Assembly: GCA_001001185.1 (NCBI GenBank)
Contig: LCKC01000004.1
Span: 1-34,150, forward strand
DNA length: 34,150 nt
DNA from: Parcubacteria group bacterium GW2011_GWB1_45_10
Lineage (GTDB): Bacteria > Patescibacteriota > Minisyncoccia > UBA6257 > Brennerbacteraceae
Direction of reading: 5' to 3'
The notes beneath the pieces were generated by a model. It did not search any database and was not told the DNA's origin. It was given only the letters and a program-made list of their open reading frames with translations. Every line of letters begins with the position of its first letter. Position 1 is the stretch's first letter. Of this stretch, positions 25,290 to 33,645 are shown in pieces. The position numbers and the translations under genes are program-made.

Positions 25290-27485
25290 ATGCGCATTCT
25301 TTACATCACTGGTTCGTATTTGCCGTATCTGAGCGGTGTGACCATTTCTATCAGGGATTTTAAGCAAGAGCTGGAAAAGCTCGGGCATGAAGTTGTTTTG
25401 CTGGCGCCGTTCGCTCCCGGCTACAAAGACATTGAACCCGGCGTTGTCCGCTACCCATCTTTGCCTTTGCCGTTTTTCCCCGATCTTTCAATTCCTTTGC
25501 CGTTTTTGTCGTCCTGGATTTTGCGGCGGCTGTTTAAAGAAAAGTTTGACCTGGTTCACGTTCACCATCCGTTTTACATCGGTTCCTTTGCCGCGTTTGT
25601 CGCTTCCTTGAAAAAAATTCCTTTGGTTTACAGCTTTCACACCCGCTACGACTCGGAGTTCTTGGGATTTTTCCGCTGGCGGTTCGTCAAAAAATTCATT
25701 GTCAACTGGGTGAACCGGTTTTGCCGCCGCGCCGAACTGATTATTGCCAACTCCAAGTTCACGGAAAAATACTTGAGGGAAAAAGACAAAAGTTTGAGCC
25801 TGGTGGTGATTCCGAACGGCATTAAAAAGCTGGCGCCGTCAAAACTTTCCAAAAAAGATTTTTTGAAAAATCACGACCTGCCGGAAAACGCGGTTGTTTG
25901 TTTGTCGGTCAGCCGGCTGTCTCGGGAGAAAAATCTTGAACTGGCGATTAAAGCGTTTTCCCTGCTTCCGGAAAATTATTTTTTGCTGATTATCGGCAGC
26001 GGTTTTCACGAAAAAAAACTCAAAGAGCTGGCAGAACACTTGAAACTGGCTTCAAGAATCAAGTTTCTGGGCAAGCAGTCGCACGAAGAGCTGAACCAGT
26101 CGTACCAGAACGCCGATGTTTTTGTTTATCCGTCTTATTCAGAAACCCAGGGTTTGGTGGTGTTTGAAGCCGGCAGTTTCGGCCTGCCGATTGTCACGGT
26201 TGATTCTGATTTATGCGGTGAGGTTTTTTGCCCCGAAATAAAAGATTTGGCAAGTTTTGATTTCACTGGTTTCGCCAAAGCCATAGAAAAAGCCAGCTTA
26301 ATCAGCAAGGAAAACTCCAACGCCATCAAGCTTTGGGCGGAACGCTTCACCACGGAAAGTTTGGCGAAAAAACTTTTGCAGGAATACCGAAAAACCGTTG
26401 AGATTTACGATTTGAATCGGACTGGCTGGCAGTCTTGGAGCGTTGCCCAGGATTCTTGGCTGCGGTTTCCGAAAAACCGGTTTAACCCGCTTTCAAGGAA
26501 CAATTACGAGCTGGCGATTAAAAACATTCCGCCGCAAAAAAAGAAAATCACCGGCTGGAACTCCTGGAACGCTTTTGGCTTTGATGTTTCCGAAGAAAAA
26601 ATCATTAAGCAGGCTGATTGGATAAAACAAAACCAAGAACATCTGTCTTTGGAATACGTCGTCATTGACGACGGCTGGACCAGGTGGGGCGATTGGCTGG
26701 CGGAAGACCGGAAAAAATTCCCGCAGGGTTTGAAAAAGGTTGTTGAGGAAATAAAACAAAAAAACCTGAAGCCGGGCATTTGGCTGGCGCCGTTTTTGGT
26801 TGAGGAGAAATCAGAGCTTTTCCAGCGCCGTCAGCTTTGGCTGGCAAAATACAAAGACGGCCCGATTTCCGGGTTGCAGATGGTGCCGATTGTTGAGTCT
26901 TTGTCTTTGTTCATGCCGGAGATCGGCCGGTATTTGGCGGATATTAAAAAGATTGAGGTCTGGAACTATATCTTCAAATCGGTTGATTATTTGCTTTCTG
27001 ACCTTGGCTTTGAGTTGATTAAGCTTGATTTTCTGTTCAGCCCTTATTTTTATCCCGGCATCAATTCCCGCGAAGCTTCAAAAGCCGTCAGAAAGCTTTT
27101 GACATACATTAAAGAAAAATATCCTAAAGTTTTTGTCATTGGCTGCGGCTGTCCTTTGGGCGACGGCATTGGTTTGGTTGACGCCATGAGAATCGGCCCC
27201 GATGTTCTGGCGGGTCCGTTTTTCAACAGATTTACTTTTCCGATTAACCGCTGGAAAGTCAAAAAAATCGCGGAAAACATCGCCAAAAGAAAATGGACAA
27301 AAAAATTCTGGCTGCTTGACCCGGACGCTTTCGTCTGCCGCCGCGGCGTTGGTTTGACGGAGCGCGAGATTCTGTCGTTGCAGAATTCAATTAAAGAAGC
27401 CGACGGCCTGGTTTTCCTTGGCGACGATCTGACCCAACTCAAGCAAAAAGAGATTGAAAAGTTCATCAAGCCGCTTTTCAGATGA
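25290..27485 (+). CDS. Fusion: GT4 glycosyltransferase (N-terminal) plus GH36/melibiase-like alpha-galactosidase domain (C-terminal)
   Basis: GT4: YLPYLSGVTISI, VHVHHPFYIG, YPSYSETQGLVVFEAGSFGLP. GH36-like: GWQSWS, GWNSWNAFG, VVIDDGW, LIKLDFLF, GCGCPLG, MRIGPDV. Confidence 0.85.
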   Translation: MRILYITGSYLPYLSGVTISIRDFKQELEKLGHEVVLLAPFAPGYKDIEPGVVRYPSLPLPFFPDLSIPLPFLSSWILRRLFKEKFDLVHVHHPFYIGSFAAFVASLKKIPLVYSFHTRYDSEFLGFFRWRFVKKFIVNWVNRFCRRAELIIANSKFTEKYLREKDKSLSLVVIPNGIKKLAPSKLSKKDFLKNHDLPENAVVCLSVSRLSREKNLELAIKAFSLLPENYFLLIIGSGFHEKKLKELAEHLKLASRIKFLGKQSHEELNQSYQNADVFVYPSYSETQGLVVFEAGSFGLPIVTVDSDLCGEVFCPEIKDLASFDFTGFAKAIEKASLISKENSNAIKLWAERFTTESLAKKLLQEYRKTVEIYDLNRTGWQSWSVAQDSWLRFPKNRFNPLSRNNYELAIKNIPPQKKKITGWNSWNAFGFDVSEEKIIKQADWIKQNQEHLSLEYVVIDDGWTRWGDWLAEDRKKFPQGLKKVVEEIKQKNLKPGIWLAPFLVEEKSELFQRRQLWLAKYKDGPISGLQMVPIVESLSLFMPEIGRYLADIKKIEVWNYIFKSVDYLLSDLGFELIKLDFLFSPYFYPGINSREASKAVRKLLTYIKEKYPKVFVIGCGCPLGDGIGLVDAMRIGPDVLAGPFFNRFTFPINRWKVKKIAENIAKRKWTKKFWLLDPDAFVCRRGVGLTEREILSLQNSIKEADGLVFLGDDLTQLKQKEIEKFIKPLFR

Positions 27486-27566
27486 TTTTTTGTTATACTA
27501 TCCAGTAGTTGGTTTTTGTTTTCAGGGAATGGGTCGGTTCTCTGATTAATTAATCTTACTAATCGT

Positions 27567-27902
27567 ATGAGTTTAAATCTTAAAATCGGTTTGGCTCTGG
27601 GAGTTTTGGCCTTGATTTTGGGCGTGGGTTTTGGTTATCTGCAGCTGACAAAAAACAACGGTCAGTTGGTTTTAATCCCGACGCCGGCGCTAAGTGCGCA
27701 GCCTTCGCCAAGCGTCCCGGTCCAACCCCAACCTCAACAGCAACTCAGTTCCGTGGACCAGCTGGTTGATTCCCTGCTGTCTGACGCTGTTTTTGAAAGC
27801 AGTCTGTCCAGCCAGGAATCCGGCAGTCTTGACCAGAGTTTGACCACTGACTCTCAAGCGATTAGCAATCTTGGAAAAAGCTATGACCCAAGCGAACTTT
27901 AA
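27567..27902 (+). CDS. Membrane-anchored Pro/Gln-rich extracytoplasmic protein, unknown
   Basis: N-terminal anchor, low-complexity tail; TATACT at 27494. Confidence 0.6.
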   Translation: MSLNLKIGLALGVLALILGVGFGYLQLTKNNGQLVLIPTPALSAQPSPSVPVQPQPQQQLSSVDQLVDSLLSDAVFESSLSSQESGSLDQSLTTDSQAISNLGKSYDPSEL

Positions 27903-28674
27903 AAGAATCATTGTTTCCGCGATAATCTTTGGCTTTTTGGGGTCAAATATTTCTTTGGCCGCGACCTCAACTCCGGGTTTTGCCGGACAGAACGTCTGCG
28001 ACCGCTTGACTGGCTTTATCTCAAAAATGGAGACCAGGGTTGCTGAACGAGAACAGAAAATAACTTCGCGCAAGCAGGAGAAACAGGAAAAATGGTCTGA
28101 CAAAGCTGTTCAATGGGATGAAAAAAGAGAAGAAAAAAGACAGCAAGCCGAGACCAGGCAATCTGAGTTTTTGACAAGGCTGGAAAATCAGGCCCAGACA
28201 GAAGCTCAAAAGCAGGCTGTGGTGAATTTCAGGACAGCGGTTCAGGCCGCGATTGAGGCAAGAAAAAAAGCGGTTGACGACGCCATCAAAGCGTTCCGCA
28301 GTGGCGTTGACCAAATGCTTCAGGCAAGGAAAACTTCGACTGATGCTTTGGTCACGGTTTTTAAAGCCGCCCAGAAATCCGCTTTTGACAAAGCTAAATC
28401 AAGTTGTGGCTCAGGCATTGAGCCGAAAACAATTTTGGAGACGCTGAAAACCGAGCTCAAAGCGGCGCAGGACAAGTTCCAGTCTGACCGCCAGGCAATT
28501 GAAAAAGCCGCGGAGCAAGTAAAAACTTTGAATCAGACGAAAAAGAACGCTTTTGAAAAAGCGCATCAAGATTTCAAAACCGCTTTGGAAAAAGCCAAAG
28601 CTGATCTGAAAGCTGCTTTTCCTCAGCCAACCCCGGGCATTAGCTCAGCTCCGGTAGCGACTCCGACTCCGTAG
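27883..28674 (+). CDS. Exported Lys/Glu/Ala-rich coiled-coil protein, unknown
   Basis: Signal peptide MTQANFKRIIVSAIIFGFLGSNISLAA; long charged helix; C-terminal PTPGISSAPVATPTP; start trimmed from 27871. Confidence 0.65.
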   Translation: MTQANFKRIIVSAIIFGFLGSNISLAATSTPGFAGQNVCDRLTGFISKMETRVAEREQKITSRKQEKQEKWSDKAVQWDEKREEKRQQAETRQSEFLTRLENQAQTEAQKQAVVNFRTAVQAAIEARKKAVDDAIKAFRSGVDQMLQARKTSTDALVTVFKAAQKSAFDKAKSSCGSGIEPKTILETLKTELKAAQDKFQSDRQAIEKAAEQVKTLNQTKKNAFEKAHQDFKTALEKAKADLKAAFPQPTPGISSAPVATPTP

Positions 28675-28694
28675 TCAATCGGCATTTTTAAACA

Positions 28695-28728
28695 AAGAAC
28701 CCCTGACTTTCATCAGGAGTTCTTTGTG
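28695..28728 (+). terminator. Terminator caaagaacccctga-ctttca-tcaggagttctttg
   Basis: Long stem loop between convergent genes. Confidence 0.65.
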
Positions 28729-28729
28729 T

Positions 28730-28958
28730 TTAAAAAACCGCGTCTTCCGGTTTTGGCGGCCGTGAGCCGGTGAGTTTCGTGTCCGGCGAGCCCTTGCCTT
28801 TCATCTCAAAAGCGGCGTTTTTCTTCACCGAAAAAGGCTTGGTTTCAAAAGTGTCTTCCTGGCCCTCTTTGCGCAGTATTTTTGCCTGGGGTTTTTTCTT
28901 TTTCTTTTTTTTTCTGTTGCTCTTCCAGGTACTTTTCGGCGTTAAAATCAAAAGCCAT
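28730..28958 (-). CDS. Small charged protein apparently split by a frameshift at an A9 tract (MAFDFNAEKYLEEQQKKK / ...KPQAKILRKEGQEDTFETKPFSVKKNAAFEMKGKGSPDTKLTGSRPPKPEDAVF)
   Basis: Plausible N-terminus from ATG at 28958 in one frame; C-terminus in the frame of ORF 28730..28951; joined at T9 (plus strand) 28905-28913. Confidence 0.45.
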
Positions 28959-28974
28959 AGTTTTTGTTTAATTC

Positions 28975-29059
28975 TGGTGCCCGGGAGAGGATTTGAACCT
29001 CCACGCCTTGCGGCACTACCACCTCAAGGTAGCGTGTATGCCAGTTTCACCACCCGGGC
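28975..29059 (-). tRNA. tRNA-Leu(GAG), CCA encoded
   Basis: Class II tRNA; anticodon loop TTGAGGT; genomic CCA. Confidence 0.93.
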
Positions 29060-29100
29060 ATTTCTGGCGTTTTAATTATAGATAAAATTAAGCTTGTTTT

Positions 29101-29129
29101 CAAACCCCCCGCTGGTAGCGGAGGGTTTG
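29101..29129 (-). terminator. rplS terminator caaaccccccgctggtagcggagggtttg
   Basis: Stem-loop directly downstream of rplS on minus strand. Confidence 0.6.
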
Positions 29130-29138
29130 ATGTTTGGT

Positions 29139-29531
29139 TTACTGCTCCTCAACAGCTTCAACTTCTTTCTTTTTTGGGGTTGTTTTCAGTTTTGCCCGGA
29201 CCTGTTTTCTTGACCGTTCGCGCAGGTAATAAACTTTGGCGCGTCTGACTTTCGGCTTTTGCAAAACCTGAATCTTGTCAATAATCGGCGAATGCAAAGG
29301 CCAGGTCATTTCCACGCCGATATTGTCAACCGCGATTTTTCTGACCGTGAAAGTGCTGTTCAAAGTTTTTTGGCCGTGTTTGACTGAAATGACAATGCCT
29401 TCAAAAAAAGTCGTTCGCCACTTTTCGTTTTCTTTGATTTTGTACCAGACTTTGACCTTCATACCCGATTTAATCTCCGGCAGTTCGGTTTTCGCCAGGC
29501 TTTTGTGAATTTCCAGTATTTTTGAGTCCAT
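29139..29531 (-). CDS. rplS: 50S ribosomal protein L19
   Basis: FEGIVISVKHGQKTLNSTFTVRKIAVDNIGVEMTWPLHSPIIDKIQVLQKPKVRRAKVYYLRE. Confidence 0.95.
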   Translation of the reverse strand: MDSKILEIHKSLAKTELPEIKSGMKVKVWYKIKENEKWRTTFFEGIVISVKHGQKTLNSTFTVRKIAVDNIGVEMTWPLHSPIIDKIQVLQKPKVRRAKVYYLRERSRKQVRAKLKTTPKKKEVEAVEEQ

Positions 29532-29558
29532 GTTTAAAGTATTTGGAATATAGCATAA

Positions 29559-30404
29559 TCACTCGCTGATTTCAACGAGCGAGCTTAAAAACCCTGTAAG
29601 CTCTTTTGGCGTTTCCGCTTCAAAAGCATAATCCGTGTCGCCGTACCTAAACTCCAAAGATTTGGCGTGCAGAAAAATTCTTGGCAAGTCGTTTCTGAAA
29701 GACTTGGTCGTTTTTCTGCCATAAAGGTAATCACCCAAAACCGGATGGCCAATCGCCGCCAAATGAACCCTGATTTGGTGGGTGCGGCCGGTTTTTGGCT
29801 CAAGCTCAAGCAAGGAAAAAAAGTTTCCGTTTTTGTCTTTAAAGGTTTTTAAAAGCCTCCATAAAGTCCGGGCTTCCGAGTTTTTCTGCCCGGGCCTGAC
29901 CCTGGTGGTTCTTTTGGTTGAGGTTTTTGCTTTGGCAATCGCCAGGTTTATTTCGCCAAAGTTTTTGTTCATTTTTCCCAGAACCAAAGCCAGATAAGTT
30001 TTTTTAATCTCGCGGTTTTTAAAGATGTTTTTCAAAATCTCGAAAGCCTCCTGGGTTTTGGCGACAATCATGACGCCGGAAGTTTCTTTGTCCAAACGAT
30101 GGACAATTCCCGGACGGATCTCGGGATCGTCTCCGACAGATAATATCCCCGGGTATCTTTGCTTTAACCAGTCAACCAATGTGGAAGATTCCGGATTTAA
30201 GATTTTAGATTCAGGATTTTCATTGGAAATTGTCTCCCTTCGGGAGATCTGGCGTAGCCAGAAAAATTGTCCGCCAAGGGCGGATCCGCCTTTGGCGGAA
30301 GAATTGGAAATTCCTGTTGACGGAGAGTGCGTCAACAGGTTCGCTGGTTTTGAAATAACCAAAAACTCAGGGTTTTCAAAAATAACTTTTATGCTGGCGT
30401 CCAT
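29559..30404 (-). CDS. RluD/RluA-family pseudouridine synthase
   Basis: VIFENPEFLVISKPANLLTH; RPGIVHRLDKETSGVMIVAKT; EPKTGRTHQIRVHLAAIGHPVLGDYLYG. Confidence 0.92.
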   Translation of the reverse strand: MDASIKVIFENPEFLVISKPANLLTHSPSTGISNSSAKGGSALGGQFFWLRQISRRETISNENPESKILNPESSTLVDWLKQRYPGILSVGDDPEIRPGIVHRLDKETSGVMIVAKTQEAFEILKNIFKNREIKKTYLALVLGKMNKNFGEINLAIAKAKTSTKRTTRVRPGQKNSEARTLWRLLKTFKDKNGNFFSLLELEPKTGRTHQIRVHLAAIGHPVLGDYLYGRKTTKSFRNDLPRIFLHAKSLEFRYGDTDYAFEAETPKELTGFLSSLVEISE

Positions 30405-30510
30405 TTTCAGGTTGTTGTATAATTAACTCCGGGCCAAAAACAAGAGTTTTTAGGCTTTATTTATTTTATCCGCCTTCGCTAGTAACTACAATTGCTTCGG
30501 CGGGACGAGT

Positions 30511-32331
30511 ATGGAAACCGAGAAAAAAGAAAAATTCAGCATAAAAGGGTTTAGGGAGATGTTTGAAAACTCATTCCGACTGAGCCGGATAATCTGGGCC
30601 GAAAGAAAACCTCTTATTTTTTCTTTTCTGGCAGTTTCTTTTGTTTCTTCAATTTTTCCGATTTTAAGCTCGGCTGTCAGGGGTGGATTAATCAACGAAC
30701 TTGTCCAAGCGGCTCAGCTTAAGGTATTTTCAAATCCACTGGTCATTTTTGTAATCCTTAATCTTTCTTTGATTTTTGTTCGTTCGCTTGTTGGTAGCCT
30801 TGATCAGTATCTAGACAAAGTTTTTTATATGTATCTTGAAGAAAAATCGCAGTTCATGATGCTCGAAAAGTTCGGCAGTCTTGATATTGATTCGTTTGAA
30901 AACCCCAAGCATCAAAACTTGATTCAAAAAGTAAAAGAAAGCGGCACCTGGAGAATCCAAAACTTTGCCGAAAAGCAGTTTTATCTTTTCAGGAGACTGA
31001 TCGAGCTTATTTCAGCGATTATAGCGTTAAGTTTTGCTGAATGGTGGATTTTCATTATTGTTATCATTGGCGTTGTCCCGAACTTGATTGTTGAGTTGAG
31101 ATACGGCAGAAGGGCTTGGACAATCCATGATTCAAAAGCGGAAACAAAAAGGAGGTACTGGCATTTAAGCAACAAGCTTTCAAACATTAATTCCGCGGTT
31201 GAACTGAAGATTTTTCAGAACACCGCCAAGTTTATTTCTTTGGTTAAAGACCTTTTTTCCGGGTTTCAAAAAGATCAGTTTACCATTGATAAAAAGCACC
31301 TAAAGGAAGAAACTCTGGCTTCCGCGTTTGGCCAGATTGCTTCGGGAATCATTTATGTCTATCTTGTTAGGAAAGTGATTTTTGAAGGTTTACAGATTGG
31401 CAGCTTCACTTTTTTTGTCGGCGCGGTCGGAACCTTGGAAGGTGCGCTTTCAGGGTTGTTCTGGATCCTGGGAAGGAATTATCAGGACAGTCTTTTCGTA
31501 ACCGACGTTTTCAAGTTTTTGGATATCAAGCAGGTGGTTAGTAAGCCGGTTGAAGGAAAGGCTCTTGATCCAACGAAGACTCCCAAAATCGTTTTTGAAA
31601 ACGTTTCTTTTTCTTATCCGGACTCAAAAGAACGGGTTTTGAAAAATATTAACCTGGAAATTAATCCCGGCGAAAAAGTCGCTTTGGTCGGCGTTAACGG
31701 CGCCGGCAAAACCACGCTCATTAAGCTTTTGTGCCGGTTTTACGACCCGGTCAAAGGCAGAATCCTGATTGACGGCCAGGATCTGAAAGAGATTGATTTG
31801 GAAAGTTATTATTCTTTGCTCGGCGCGCTGTTTCAGGAATATTCAAACTACAGGTTTTTGGTTAAAGAAGCGATCGGCATTGGCCGAACTTCGGAGGAGC
31901 TGAGTTCCAGCAAAGTCGGCCAGTCTGCCAGAAAAAGCGACTCCGATGACTTCATTGAGAGATGGAAAGACAAATACAGCCAGCAGCTCGGCAAAGAGTT
32001 TACCGGCGGCGTTGAGCCGTCAATCGGCCAGTGGCAAAAACTGGCTTTGGCCAGGGCGTTTTATCGCGACCCGAAGATTTATATTCTTGACGAACCGACT
32101 TCGTCAATCGACGCTCAGGCTGAAGCCAAGATTTTTGAGAAACTCGGCAAACTGCCGAAAGACAGAACCGTGGTTTTGATTTCTCATCGTTTTTCCACGG
32201 TCAGAAAAGCCAACCGGATTATTGTCATTGAAAACGGAAAAATTACGGAAAACGGCTCTCACGAACGGCTGCTGAAAAACAACAAAACTTACGCCAAACT
32301 CTTCAAGCTTCAGGCAAAGGGCTACCAGTAA
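30511..32331 (+). CDS. ABC transporter, fused permease and ATP-binding domains
   Basis: VGVNGAGKTTLIKLL; GQWQKLALARAFYRDPKIYILDEPTSSID; N-terminal 6-TM region. Confidence 0.92.
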   Translation: METEKKEKFSIKGFREMFENSFRLSRIIWAERKPLIFSFLAVSFVSSIFPILSSAVRGGLINELVQAAQLKVFSNPLVIFVILNLSLIFVRSLVGSLDQYLDKVFYMYLEEKSQFMMLEKFGSLDIDSFENPKHQNLIQKVKESGTWRIQNFAEKQFYLFRRLIELISAIIALSFAEWWIFIIVIIGVVPNLIVELRYGRRAWTIHDSKAETKRRYWHLSNKLSNINSAVELKIFQNTAKFISLVKDLFSGFQKDQFTIDKKHLKEETLASAFGQIASGIIYVYLVRKVIFEGLQIGSFTFFVGAVGTLEGALSGLFWILGRNYQDSLFVTDVFKFLDIKQVVSKPVEGKALDPTKTPKIVFENVSFSYPDSKERVLKNINLEINPGEKVALVGVNGAGKTTLIKLLCRFYDPVKGRILIDGQDLKEIDLESYYSLLGALFQEYSNYRFLVKEAIGIGRTSEELSSSKVGQSARKSDSDDFIERWKDKYSQQLGKEFTGGVEPSIGQWQKLALARAFYRDPKIYILDEPTSSIDAQAEAKIFEKLGKLPKDRTVVLISHRFSTVRKANRIIVIENGKITENGSHERLLKNNKTYAKLFKLQAKGYQ

Positions 32332-32342
32332 GCCGGAGGCTT

Positions 32343-32400
32343 ACAATTATCAATTTTTCTGGTTACGTCAGATCTCGCACAGCGAGACAATTTTCAATTA
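32343..32400. repeat. Heptad plus 15-nt hairpin repeat element
   Basis: TCTGGTTACGTCAGA and TCTCGCACAGCGAGA in tandem, flanked by CAATTNN units. Confidence 0.6.
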
Positions 32401-32450
32401 AACCAAAAAAGTTGAGATTTTGGTTTTGGATTGATATAATCCGGTTATTC

Positions 32451-32524
32451 GGACGATTAGCTCAGTTGGTTAGAGCGCGTCATTGACATTGACGAGGCCA
32501 CAGGTTCGAGTCCTGTATCGTCCA
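32451..32524 (+). tRNA. tRNA-Val(GAC)
   Basis: Cloverleaf; anticodon loop TTGACAT. Confidence 0.94.
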
Positions 32525-32600
32525 CCGCCACGATTTTAACGTTTGTTTTACGCTGAAAATTGAGATTTGGAAATTGGAAATTTGCCGCAAGGCGGCTCAT

Positions 32601-32676
32601 GGTGGCTGTAGCTCAGTCTGGTTAGAGCGCCAGGTTGTGGCCCTGGAGGCCGGGGGTTCGAATCCCCTCAGTCACC
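32601..32676 (+). tRNA. tRNA-His(GUG)
   Basis: Cloverleaf; anticodon loop TTGTGGC; G-1:C73 pair typical of tRNA-His. Confidence 0.94.
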
Positions 32677-32682
32677 CATTAT

Positions 32683-32708
32683 AAAACGCAAACTGCTTTG
32701 CGTTTTTT
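32683..32708 (+). terminator. Hairpin aaaacgcaaa-ctgc-tttgcgtttt plus T run
   Basis: 10-bp perfect stem directly after tRNA-His. Confidence 0.65.
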
Positions 32709-32799
32709 GAGGGGATTCGAAAGACGGAGCTTGTCCCGAAGGGACGCGAGGCGGGGTCGCGAGTTGCGAAGCAAACTTGTGACCGAATCCCCTCAGTCA
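32709..32799 (+). repeat. Element bounded by inverted GAGGGGATTCG / CGAATCCCCTC and ending in a second copy of the tRNA-His 3' tail
   Basis: CGAATCCCCTCAGTCACCC repeated exactly after the tRNA; related element at about 176-290. Confidence 0.75.
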
Positions 32800-32836
32800 C
32801 CCTTCGACAAGCTCAGGGTTTACTGAGTTTTGAAAT

Positions 32837-33109
32837 ATGAAATGGTTTGTTTACATACTTCTTTGTGATGAAAAAGCTTATTACGTAGGTCTAACTTCTG
32901 ATATTGAACAGAGATTAAAATCACATCATGCAGGTTACAACTTGGGGACTAAAGAATTTTCTAAAGTTCAATTGTTATATACTGAACAATATCAGAAGCG
33001 AATAGATGCAGAAAAACGTGAGAAACAGATAAAAGGCTGGGGCAGGAAAAAGAAAGAAGCTCTGATAATGCACGATTTGGAAAGCTTGAAAAAACTCAGT
33101 AAATCTTGA
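32837..33109 (+). CDS. GIY-YIG endonuclease superfamily protein
   Basis: WFVYILLCDEKAYYVGLTSDIEQRLKSHHAG. Confidence 0.9.
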   Translation: MKWFVYILLCDEKAYYVGLTSDIEQRLKSHHAGYNLGTKEFSKVQLLYTEQYQKRIDAEKREKQIKGWGRKKKEALIMHDLESLKKLSKS

Positions 33110-33226
33110 GCTGGCGACGCGACGAGGGGAATAATAGTGAGCCTGTCGAACCTATCCCCTCAGTCACCCAAGTTGTAAAAGTAAACTAGTTGTGGTTTAA
33201 TTGTGGCAGCTTGAAAGGAGGCGCGA

Positions 33227-33541
33227 ATGGAACCGCTTACAATACATTTCTGGGATAACCTTGCCAGCATTCTGACTATTTTTGCTTTTTCGTTTACTAC
33301 AACTTCATGGTTGAACGAAAAACGAGATAAGGGAACAGCAAGAAAATTAGAAATAATTGCTGCCGGCATCTTGCTTGCGGCACTGGCAATTACGACGCTG
33401 GTCGTAAGAGATTATTCTTTCTGGACAGTGGTTGAGGCGGGGATTTGCCTGATAATCCTTGTCGGTCTCAACAACATGAAATCCTTTGTTCGCTGGCTGA
33501 AGAAAACGCTCTTTAGTCTGACTGAAATGAATACAGATTAA
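33227..33541 (+). CDS. Small membrane protein of unknown function
   Basis: Strong SD GAAAGGAGG upstream; three hydrophobic segments; terminator downstream. Confidence 0.65.
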   Translation: MEPLTIHFWDNLASILTIFAFSFTTTSWLNEKRDKGTARKLEIIAAGILLAALAITTLVVRDYSFWTVVEAGICLIILVGLNNMKSFVRWLKKTLFSLTEMNTD

Positions 33542-33544
33542 CAC

Positions 33545-33572
33545 AAATGACCGCCATAACTGGCGGTCATTT
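33545..33572 (+). terminator. Terminator aaatgaccgcc-ataac-tggcggtcattt
   Basis: Perfect stem after ORF 33227..33541. Confidence 0.65.
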
Positions 33573-33614
33573 CTCCTATGGTTTACAACATGCCGCAGAC
33601 GTATTCAAATAAAA

Positions 33615-33645
33615 GAAAAAGGTCGGCTTTGCGCCGACCTTTTTC
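33615..33645. terminator. Bidirectional-type terminator gaaaaaggtcggc-tttgc-gccgacctttttc
   Basis: 13-bp perfect stem with A5/T5 flanks. Confidence 0.7.

Noticed and set aside
32020-32060. Degenerate ABC signature (PSIGQWQ in place of LSGGQ)
   Set aside because: SxGQWQ-type variants are known in functional ABC exporters; not evidence of novelty
32601-33172. Classical integrative element/prophage at tRNA-His
   Set aside because: No integrase, recombinase or phage genes between the tail repeats
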